Assembly: GCA_022419385.1 (NCBI GenBank)
Contig: JAJUBI010000005.1
Location: 1,426,001-1,490,000, forward strand
DNA length: 64,000 nt
From: Paraconiothyrium sp. Pb-2020
Lineage: Eukaryota > Ascomycota > Dothideomycetes > Pleosporales > Didymosphaeriaceae
Reading direction: 5' to 3'
Part shown: positions 22,344-31,719 of the stretch, piece after piece
Layout: every line of letters starts with the position of its first letter
How positions within the stretch are numbered: the first letter of the stretch is position 1
Translations under genes and position numbers: made by a program
The notes under the pieces: generated by a model
What the model was told of the DNA's origin: nothing
The model's database searches: none
What the model saw: only the letters and a program-made list of their open reading frames with translations

Positions 22344-23677
22344 ATGGCGATGCGATCGCCTTTATCACACGCTGTGAAGCGTGCGACATGGACTTCACCC
22401 GCCACCTCGGTCTTGTCCCCGTGTACCCAGCGCTGGAGAAGAGGCAATGCGACGGTCGCTCCCCCACCGGTTACGCAGAGCTCCGCCGGCTCAAAAGGCC
22501 CCACTGCCATGGTTTTCATGAACATGGGCGGGCCGTCGACGACCGATGAAGTTCACAGTTTCCTCAGCAACTTGTTTGTATGTCATGACCTGGACTCTCA
22601 GCCCTTTGAAGCTAATAGCTGTAGTCCGATGCCGACTTGATACCCTTAGGGCGCCTGCAGAACTACATTGGACCGTATATCGCACGAAGACGTACGCCCA
22701 AAATCCAAAAACAATATGCGGAGATTGGCGGAGGGTCTCCCATCCGGAAATGGTCAGAGTACCAGGCCGCCGAGATGTGCAAGATACTGGACCAAACCTC
22801 GCCGGAGACCGCACCGCACAAGCCATATGTCGCCTTCCGGTATGCGAATCCGTTGACAGAACAAATGTACCAGCAGTTGCTCGCAGACGGTTTCGGTGGT
22901 GGCAAAGGTGGCCGCGCTGTCGCATTCACACAATATCCGCAATACTCGTGTTCGACGACCGGCTCGTCGCTCAATGAGTTATGGAAGTGGCGACAAAGGT
23001 TGGAGGGCAAGAGGGCGACGGGAGATGTCGACCCAGAAGGCTCGATAAAGTGGAGTGTGATCGACCGTTGGCCGACGCACCCGGGGCTTGTCGAAGCCTT
23101 TGCACAAAACATTGAGAAGACGCTACAGGAGTACCCGCCAGAGCGAAGAGACAATGTTGTTCTACTTTACTCGGCGCATAGTTTACCTATGACTGTGGTC
23201 AACCGCGGCGACCCTTACCCGGCCGAGGTGGCCGCAACAGTGCATGCCGTGAACCAGCGGTTGGGCATGAAGTATCAGTACCGACTCGTCTGGCAATCGC
23301 AAGTTGGACCTCAGCCCTGGCTTGGAGCGCAGACATCCGATACCGTCAAGAACCTGATGAAGAAGGGCAATACCGACCTCATCCTCATTCCCATTGCTTT
23401 CACGAGCGATCACATCGAGACACTATACGAACTGGACAAGGAAGTCATTGGCGAAGATGCGGAGGGGCACGAGGGCGTAAAGCGTGTCGAGAGCTTGAAC
23501 GGCAACCCTGTCTTCATTCAAGGTCTTGCTGACATTGCGAAGACGCACCTGCACTCTGGAGTCGCTTGCAGTCGGCAGATGACGCTGAGATGTCCGGGAT
23601 GTGTAAGTGAGCGGTGCTTGGCGCAGAAGGAGTTCTTTGCTGGCCAAAACCAGCTTCTAGAACCTCTTACCGTATGA
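22344..23677 (+). CDS. HEM15: Ferrochelatase, with the [2Fe-2S] cluster cysteines
   Basis: Inserts ferrous iron into protoporphyrin IX, the last step of haem synthesis, on the matrix side of the inner mitochondrial membrane. Exons 22344-22577 and 22625-23677 (47-nt intron) give 428 residues. Residues 1-45 are basic and Ser/Thr-rich, a mitochondrial presequence. The mature start is TAMVFMNMGGPSTTDEV. YSAHSLPMTVVNRGDPYP is the ferrochelatase signature with the catalytic His, and FTSDHIETLYELD follows. Cys at residues 187, 401, 404 and 409 (YSCSTTGSS and RCPGCVSERC) match the four cluster ligands of the human enzyme in order and spacing. Budding yeast lacks this cluster. A perfect GTAAGT within the last Cys motif is not used as a donor. 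Confidence 0.95.
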
Positions 23678-24214
23678 GCGGGAGTTTAGTCGCAACGTGG
23701 AGTAAATGTACATTACTGTATGGCATGGAAAAGCCAAAAGGCATAGCGGAATTGATTTTTCTTCAACATTGCCTGATCATTGTTTGACGTATGGTGAGGT
23801 CCCTTTTCGACCATCAACAACGTCTACATCTTGCATTCAGGGATGGCGAAATTTGAATCATGAGTGCGCGATGATAAGCCAGGATGCACTGACACAACAG
23901 GAGAATGGACAGACACGGAACCGATGTCCGGTGGCAGAGCCTCTGTGGCACCAGCTATGTATGCACACGGTATATCGCAGCTTTTCATTTCTTAAAGAGC
24001 TTAAACTATGGTTAAACTGGAGGAGCTGCTAAATCATTCCGTGGTGTTGCTTGCATGATCTGCGGCGCAACAATCGGGGAACTAGGGCCGCCAAGCGCCT
24101 GAAACCCGGCGACCCAACGTTCAACCAAAGTTTTGCTCACCATCAGCTCAAGCTTCTACAACCCTCTCTCACCACCTCCGTCGCTCCCTTCCCCTCCTCG
24201 GCACCATCGTCACC
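23678..24214. other. Spacer between HEM15 and the PDH E1-alpha gene
   Basis: 537 nt with the HEM15 3' end and a CT-rich stretch (24130-24210) just before the next start, a usual feature of strongly expressed fungal genes. Confidence 0.45.
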
Positions 24215-25711
24215 ATGTTGTCCAGGACCATCAGGAGGAGCATTGCGTCGCCGCTTCGGCGCAATGTCATCGTCCCTGCCGCCGCACGCCCTGCCTTCAG
24301 GACCGTCACCACGGATGCCGCTTCTTCGCACGCCGAGGAGGTGCCGAAGGTACGCACTCACCGGACGGTGCAACTGGTGCTGGGTTGGATGAAAGATGTA
24401 AGAGTGGATGGTTGACGTGTTGCAGGAGGATGACAAGCCCTTCGAGGTCCGCCTCTCTGACGAGAGCTTCGAGACTTACGAGCTCGACCGCCGGCGTACA
24501 CACTTGAGACCACAAGGCCGAGCTGAAGCAGTGTACTATGACATGGTCGCTGTACGGTACGAATCGTCTCTCTCAATACCTATTCGGTAGAGCTCGAAGA
24601 TTAGATCCTAATATAGATGCTAGACGCATGGAGATGGCTGCCGACAGGCTTCTACAAGGAGAAGAAGATCCGCGGTTTCTGCCATTTGTCCACCGGTCAG
24701 GAGGCTGTCGCCGTAGGTATCGAGCACGCTATCGAGCGTGCGACCACCTCTCACGCCTACGTTGCCACGGCTTCGCTCTCATGCGCGGCGGAACTGTCAA
24801 GTCCATCATCGGTGAATTGCTTGGCCGGGAGAGGGTATCGCCTACGGAAAGGGCGGATCTATGCACATGTTCGCCCCGGATTCTACGGCGGTAACGGAAT
24901 CGTTGGTGCGCAGGTTCCCGTCGGTGCCGGTATCGCTTTCGCAAACCACTACGAGAACAAGAAGAATGTTACATTGCTCTATACGGAGACGGTGCCTCCA
25001 ACCAGGGTCAGGTCTTCGAAGCCTACAACATGGCCAAGCTCTGGAACCTCCCCATCTTTTCACTTGCGAGAGTATGTGGTCATTAAAGCTCGCGAAGATC
25101 TACTTGCTAATGTGACATAGACAACAAGTACGGTATGGGTACCGCTGCCAACCGTTCCTCCGCCATCACCGACTACTACAAGCGTGGACAGTATATCCGG
25201 GTCTGAAGATCAATGGTATGGACGTCCTCGCCGTCAAGGCCGCCACCAAGTTCGGCAAGGAATGGTGCGCCGCCGGAAAGGGACGCTCGTCTACGAGTTC
25301 GTCACCTACCGATATGGAGGTCATCCATGTCCGACCCGGGAACCACCTACCGCGTATGATCCCAACTCCCTCAGACCTATTACCATAGCTAACCATCACC
25401 CAGACCCGTGAAGAAATCCAGCGTATGCGCAGCACTAACGACCCCATCGCCGGACTCAAACAGAAGCTCCTCGATGGAGCGTTGTCACCGAGGAGGGCTC
25501 TCAAGAGCATCGATAAGGATGCCGCGCCAAGGTCGATGCCGAAGTTGCTGAGGCCGAGAAGATGGCAGTGCCTGATGCGGTCCCCAAGGTCTGTTCGAGG
25601 ATATCTACGTTCGTGGCTCGCGCCGAGTTCTTGCGCGGCAGAATCCGAGGAGAACTTCTACTACACGAGGCGGATTTGGGCAAAGAGAAGGAGGCTCCTG
25701 CCCGGACTTAA
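24215..25711 (+). pseudogene. PDA1: Pyruvate dehydrogenase E1 alpha gene with many single-base indels
   Basis: The E1 alpha subunit decarboxylates pyruvate with thiamine diphosphate in the mitochondrial PDH complex. Coding pieces in order give a nearly complete protein: presequence MLSRTIRRSIASPLRRNVI, RLSDESFETYELD, MEMAADRL, IRGFCHLSTGQEAVAVGIEHAIE, RGGTVKSIIGELLGR, YGGNGIVGAQVPVGAGIAFANHY, the ThDP region YGDGASNQGQVFEAYNMAKLWN, NKYGMGTAANRSSAITDYYKRGQY (with the regulatory Ser), and EENFYY near the end. Four introns keep good sites (24350-24425, 24557-24623, 25072-25120, 25354-25403). Yet the frame breaks at a dozen or more points, nearly all by loss of one base, for example near 24515, 24829, 24884, 24970, 25060, 25197, 25287, 25322, 25474, 25524 and 25590, plus one gain near 24646. 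Codons between breaks are conserved. I label it pseudogene for its present state, but a consensus error over a functional gene is at least as likely. Confidence 0.8.
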
Positions 25712-27272
25712 ATGTGTCTTAGTGATTGATGAGGAGAAGGACATGAGGATGTCGGGAGGAGTAGAGAGCTTGTAATATCACCTTAGTGGGGGAAGCACTT
25801 GGGCATTGTTGATATTAGCAGCGGATGTGTGGGTGATTCTTGGTCGTATTACCATCTGGAACAGCGGAATAGCGGAATAGCAATAGAATCTTTTCTGTGA
25901 ATTTGAGTTGGGATTGCAATGCATGTGGTTTGTCACTGGTCAGGTTCGCCAAACAGCGGATCGCGAGAGTCAAGAGTCAATCTTTGCGACGTAGCCCCCC
26001 AGTATCCGAATCCAAAGAATAGACGTCGAATGTATTCGAAATCGGTACCTTCCTGCCAACGCGGAAGCCGTGGACGCAAGGGGGAAAGCGATACCAGCAC
26101 CTACTCATGTCTGTCAGGAGCATGATGTAGTGCTACATTTTTGATTTAAACAACAGACGTATGGAACCCATTCCGCAGACTGTAGTCTCTTCGCAAAGAC
26201 CAAGTCATTCAGTCCAAGGTGTAGCTTCCACAGTTTCACCTCCTACCTTGAAAAGGGCGCCGTCTCAAGGAAAAGCTGAAGGACTGTTTGCTCCGTTCTT
26301 CACGTCCACGACGCTTCTGAACAGCATACCACAGTCGTGATATGGGCTGAGCTCATTGTCAGCCCTTGTGCTTCTCTTTCCAAAAGCAGTATGGAGCGGG
26401 GCTTCTGTATATTCCTGACCTTTGATCTGACATAATGGGAGATTTTGGTCCCATCTACTTGTGTCAATATCTCCCAAGCGATAAGCTCTTTTGAGTGAGA
26501 CCAGAAGATCTGTCACTGAGCTAGAAAAGCTGAAGGTGGCTCTTGGGACTTAAGTGACATTGTATAAGTTGGGCAGGTAAGTAGAAACATCTTTAAGGGG
26601 GGCGACTAAACCCAGCCTTGTTTACATGATATGATGTATTCACAGGCACAAGCACAACACAGGCAGTTGAAGTAATGTTCTATTGATTCGTTCTCTCAAC
26701 ACCTAACCCGTCTCCCATCTTTTCCCCGCCATGTCCCTAATGTTGAAATGGATAACGATGCTTCTGTCCGCGGTATAGCCATACCGCGTACGATGCAGCA
26801 ACCAACGCCTGGGAAATGCCAAAGTACAGTCTTGTGAAAAACTATCATATCGTGTCCGTCGTGAGCTGGCTGCCACCCACTGACGGCACAGCCAAGATTA
26901 CAACAAATGTCGGGGTATCATTGCTCTCCATTCAAAGCAACATCGGCCATCATCAAGTATAAGCCGCCTCTACTGTACATCCCCCCGGCACAGCACAATC
27001 AGCCCGAAGACTGCGTCTACTTCCAAAAAGCGCCCAAACGACGTCGAGCCCTCAAGACTAACCGAGTAGTGATACTGAGCGTTTAGGCTCTAGAGTATTC
27101 GTAGTGATCCGTGTTGCGGCGTCGACGGCAGCCGCCGAGGTCCCGGTTAGATTGATCACCGAGGTGACCGACAGCGAGCTATGCGTTCCAGAAGAACACG
27201 AACGCGGTGAGGTGGTCCATGTCGAGGTCGAGAGGAAGGGGATCGTTGCGTATGTACTCGTGTTCGCGCACG
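25712..27272. other. Intergenic stretch, no supported gene
   Basis: 1,561 nt between the 3' ends of two convergent genes. An 83-codon minus-strand frame (26265-26516) has no motif. A short tandem GCGGAATA repeat lies near 25864-25879. Confidence 0.45.
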
Positions 27273-29568
27273 CTATGCGGGCATTCCGGCGTCAGGCATG
27301 GGGGTATCGGTATCGGTAGGGGGGTCAGGCCTCAGCACCTGTTGCAATGAGGGTGCGGATGCAGCAGAAGGAAGAGCAGATACAGGCCGAGTTGGAGGAT
27401 GTGAGTAGAGGTCGTCGGAGCTGTGATCGGGCATGCTCATGGGAGAGGAAGATCGGAAATCTTCAAACTCATCTTCCGGGGGGGCAAAAGACCATACCTC
27501 CATGATGGTCCTTCCGCCCCTCGCAGCCATAATCACAGCTTTCTCTTCCTCAAACACAACCCTCCACACTGCTTCTGCAGGCGTGCTAAGTTCGCGGACG
27601 AGCGTCCCCTTCTTGAGATCCCAGACCTTGACACGGCCGTCGGACCCGCCGCTAACGATGCGCGTGTTGTCGAACTGCAGGCTCGTGACGCTATTGTCGT
27701 GCGCCGCCAGTCGATGAATGGGCTGGTAATCGGCAAGGCTCCATACTCTAACAGAGCCATCCGAGCCTCCCGTGACGAGTATATCCTCGCGCATCTGCAA
27801 CTGGCCTACGAGCGAAGTGTGTCCTTGTAACACAGCCAAGCATTTCCTACATCACGAGCACAGATTAGTGAATGACACAACACAATCACGGCATTGACAT
27901 TTGATCACTGCGGATCACAAATAAACTCACCCGTCTGTCGGATCCCATATCCTGACGCTCGTGTCCAAGCTTCCCGTCGCAATCTTTTTCCCGTCGAAGG
28001 CAATAGCATAGATTTGGCTGAAGTGACCGGTAAGAGTACGCAGGCACTTGCCCTCGCTGATGCTCCAGATTTTGGCAGTCGTATCGTAAGACCCAGAGAC
28101 GACGATATCGCCGTGAATTTCGAGGCAGCGGACGCTGGCCTGGTGACCGATGAGGACGTGCTTGCAGAGGCCCTTTTTCAGGTCCCATATCCGGAGGGTA
28201 GTGTCTCGTGATCCTGAGATGGCCGTGTGTGCGTCGGACATCTTGAGGCAACGCACGGTAGAGGTGTGCCCCCGAAGCGTGAATTGCGGATAACTATATC
28301 GATTGTTAGAGCCTTGTCTAGACTGTGAGGGGACAACTGACCCTGTCGCAAGATTCCAGACTCGCACATCGCGATCACATCCTCCGCTGACCAGTAGATC
28401 ACCCCAGGGCACCATGGCCCACACCCCCATGACGTGCCCTTGTAACGTCTTCTGGTGATAGCCCTCAGTGTCGAAGACATGGATTTTAGCATTGTCCAGG
28501 GCTACGACAATGTATTTCTTGGTCAAATGCAAGCTCGTGACAACGCCCTGTTCCGGTGTTATCTGTCGCGCATCACAGTGTCCGCCTTGGCGCCATGCCG
28601 TCTCGACCTGGTACCGCTGCTTGAAATGCGACCGATATGTGGTGGCCTTTGACCTCTGTGATATCTCCTTCCTCTTGGATGTGCGATCCAGGCTCTGCGT
28701 CCGTAATCCTTCTCCTGCTGCATTCGAGTTGGCGCCATCCAACTGCTCCTTCATAGCCGTGTCTTCGGAGCGTGAGGCGCGGCTGGGCTGTAACCACTGC
28801 GACTTGGACGATTCCTCCTCTTCGTCGCCAGGATCGTCCTCCTCGCTCCTCTCTTCTCTTGACAAGCCCCTGTATGAAAACTTTTGGCAAAGTAGCCGCC
28901 AAGCGGTATCGTCATTCACGAGTTCGCGCCACTTCTTTGAGACCTGGGAAGCGCGGGCAAGGGTTGTGGGGTCGTCTACGCATTCTAATATCTAGATTTG
29001 CGTCAGAGTGTAATCCGTCATATCACGGGGATTTACCTACCCTGAAGCAGAGTTCTGTTGGCAGCACCATGAAGGGGTCCTTCTTCAGCCTCGGGCTGAC
29101 AAATTCGGCGACAAAGCTCAGCTCGTGGCTGTCGCACAAGTTCAGCAGCTCCCCAAGCAGGCGCAGGCGCTCAGGTCTGTTCATATCGCTGAACAGCACG
29201 CGCGTGTTCTTAATCTGCGAGTCCTCATGTTCGGCAGCGGTGCTCCAGTCCGGGACTCGCTGGGTGGGGGTAGGACTGGGAGCGGGCGTCGGCGGAGATG
29301 CCGGTGCAGAAGGAAGCGTATTGTGCGGGATGGTAGAGGAGAGCGGACTCGTGGGTGTTATTATGGGGCGCGGTGCGGAGGAGCGTGACATGCGGCTCTG
29401 CTTGCGGGCGTGAGCCGTGGGCGAGACGAACATATTGCTGGGGCGCATGGCCGCCGACGACGCGGACGCCGATGCGCCCATGTCTGTATCGGAGTCGTTG
29501 GAGGCTTCGGGCATGTTCTGGTCGTCTGGCCGGCGAGCCAGCGGCTGGTAGTAGTCTCCTTGGTCCAT
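27273..29568 (-). CDS. CDC4: Cdc4/Fbw7-type F-box and WD40 protein of an SCF ubiquitin ligase
   Basis: Substrate receptor that links phosphorylated targets to Skp1-cullin. Exons 29568-29041, 28991-28342, 28293-27931 and 27846-27273 give 704 residues. Residues 1-115 are low complexity, rich in S, P and A. A dimerisation (D) segment RPERLRLLGELLNLCDSHELS precedes the F-box, FMVLPTELCFRILECVDDPTTLARASQVSKKW, which is split by intron 1. After an acidic linker come eight WD blades, among them GHVMGVWAMVPW, GHTSTVRCLKM, SGSRDTTLRIWD, GHQASVRCLEI, GHFSQIYAIAF, GHTSLVGQLQM and SGGSDGRVKVWD. D-segment, F-box and eight blades together are typical of Cdc4/Pop1/Fbw7. Intron 28294-28341 is 48 nt, in frame and without a stop, so it is easily read through; removing it gives the normal blade join NLATGYPQFTLRGH. 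The upstream start was set at the first ATG. Confidence 0.88.
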
Positions 29569-30902
29569 GGCGGTAGAGGAGCCCGAGCGGAGCGTGTCTT
29601 GCGGCGACGGGCAGGCTCTGCGAGTGCACTGCGGGCGCAACGTGCGCTGGTTGGATCACGGAGTCGTGGGTATAGTACAACAGATCTGCCTCCCTGACAA
29701 GAAGACGCAGGAGGGCCTTCTGGCGGCGGCCGGGCTGCTAGTGTTTCGAGATGTTGGGGCGGGCGGTGAGGTCGCTCGGCGGCAGAAGCCAACTGGGCTG
29801 CGATGCGATGCGGTGAGGGCGTGTATGGTGCCGGTAATGGGGCGGGCACAGCACTGTGACTTCTCCACTCTGCGATCGTCGCGTGCGAACCACCACGCTT
29901 GCCGACGATTGGGGTGACGAGGGGAGAGTACTATGTTAGGGTAAGATCATGCTTCCTTGGTCACGTCGTCCGCCAAGCCCAAGATGAACGCCTGCATGTG
30001 CCCTTCCACCTCCAGCGTCCACAACACCTCGTCTGGCCCCTGCACACCCCGTGCCTGTCGAGACATAATGGCGCCATATGACTTGCGTGCCCTCCAACTA
30101 CCCGTGTGCGCGCCGTGGAGCAGTTCGAGCCATTGAGGTGCCAATACTGGAACTACAACCAACCTCAAACGTCCGCTCCCGCGAAGCTCCGTCAGGGCAA
30201 CATGTTGGTGCACATCCCGCTCTCTCTCGCCTCAGTACCTCACTACGACAAGAAGTCTCACTCTCTCAAGGCAAGTTGTGCTTATTCCCTCTCGGTGTGA
30301 ACCAGGTACACAAACGTGTGTCAGCACGTCATGTTGCAATCGGCCCTTTCAGACCCCGACTCACCCGGTTGAGCAAGGTTCTCTACCCAGCGCCGACAAC
30401 GATCGAGCGATGCGAATCCCGGGTGGGAAGGAAACGTCGTGTACTTTGCACTGTGAAGCTCAACATGCTGTGAAGATAACGTTCCATCTGCTACACCGTA
30501 ACTTCCATTATTATCGGTCCGACAATTTCCACGTTCTGCCAATCTTGTCTCACTCAGTACTGTACCTCAAGCCTCGAGCATGCGTTCCACCGCGAGCTTT
30601 GCGTTGCATTTGTGGAAGGATTTTGTATAGCTTCGTCCTTGCCGATGTTGCTCTGTCACGCTCTATCTATTGTGATGGCTTCCACGTTCTGTTCTATTTG
30701 AATACGATAATTGCAAAGCCAATGGTCAGGCATCGTAGGATGTGATGTTTCCATGCTTCATTCTGCCCCTGTTTCTCCTTTCCAACCTAAGGGTTAGCCG
30801 CACATCTCGAACATGCACTTGGTAGACATAGCAAGCAGTGGAAGGCCATGGTTTGCACATGTTTCATATGGTCTAAATACAGCGAAGCAAACGCTCCGAC
30901 GT
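29569..30902. other. Upstream region of CDC4-like gene, with one uncertain small open frame
   Basis: 1,334 nt. A minus-strand frame at 30213-29947 (88 codons, or 50 from the internal ATG) ends in a protein-like stretch EVLWTLEVEGHMQAFILGL, but no upstream exon or family could be fixed, so I do not call it a gene. The rest is CT- and repeat-poor DNA with nothing recognised. Confidence 0.35.
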
Positions 30903-31632
30903 CTAACACTGGCTCACAGCCGGTCCAGGAACAGTGTAATTGTTGAAGTTGCTGTAGATGTTCGCGGTGTATCCAGGGTCCGTTACCTTGACATGACCCG
31001 GAATCGAAACACCGCTGAACGACTTGCTGCCACCACCAGTGACCTTGATCTGAGCGCATGAGATGTAGAACTGCGGGATGCCGCCGGGGTATGGGTTGTG
31101 GATAGCGAGCTGCTCGATGCGGAGGAGGTATTCGCCTGCAGGAATACACGACGGGATGGTGACGCTGTACGATTGCTCGAGGTCCCAGGTGGAAGAGCTG
31201 CCGGAGAAAGTTGGACCAATCTCTTTGATCTTGAACCAGGGGGTGGAGCCGTCGGAGGCGGAGGCGGTGGAGGAGGCCTTAGTCAGGTAGAAGGAGACGG
31301 GACCTTGGTGGTAGACGGCGATGTCGGCAGTGAATGTGACAGATGAACCGGCGGCGACGGAGACGGTCGTTGTGGAGGCTCCTGAGGCGCCGCCTACATT
31401 GCAGCGAAGATCGTTCGAGGCGAGGTCGGTAACGGGCGAGTTGTTGTTGGTGTTTTGGCGGATATTTTGGTAGACTCCACCTTGCACACCGTTTGCGGTG
31501 AGCTTCTGGAAGATGTCTGATTTACTGTCAACAATAGACCTTTGGCATAAGAGTAGGGTGGTACAGACAGTGGCCGTTGGCAGTCTCAAGGAAGAGCGCA
31601 CCAGCGACGGCGATCGTAGAGAGGAACTTCAT
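30903..31632 (-). CDS. AA9 lytic polysaccharide monooxygenase, single domain
   Basis: Secreted copper enzyme that cleaves cellulose or related beta-glucans oxidatively. Exons 31632-31569 and 31516-30903 give 225 residues. The signal peptide MKFLSTIAVAGALFLETANG ends exactly before His21, which becomes the N-terminal His of the copper histidine brace (HYIFQKLTANG). The second brace His is His91 (AVYHQGPVSFYL). LLRIEQLAIHNP supplies the second-sphere His161, and PQFYISCAQ supplies Gln170 and the axial Tyr172. Cys60 and Cys175 are placed for the usual disulfide. There is no CBM1 or long linker, so it is a bare catalytic domain. The 52-nt intron lies one base after the His21 codon and has a GTCTGT donor, unusual but required for the frame. 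Confidence 0.92.
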
Positions 31633-31713
31633 GTTGGGGATTTGGAGAAGAGCTTGTGTGATTGTTTTCTGTGGCTCGTCTGCTGGTCTTCAGCGACGTG
31701 CTGGGGGGTTCCT

Positions 31714-31719
31714 CTTATA
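31714..31719 (-). promoter_or_regulatory. TATA box of the AA9 gene
   Basis: Minus-strand TATAAG in AGTATAAGAGG, 82-87 nt upstream of the ATG at 31632. Confidence 0.45.

Noticed and set aside
23603..23608. Perfect GTAAGT donor inside the ferrochelatase coding region
   Set aside because: It lies between two conserved cluster Cys; the frame continues with family sequence to a proper stop, so it is not used.
25864..25879. GCGGAATA tandem copy as a possible third regulator element
   Set aside because: It shares only GAATAG with the 20-bp element at 11.9-12.0 kb and lacks the C-run and CCAAT.
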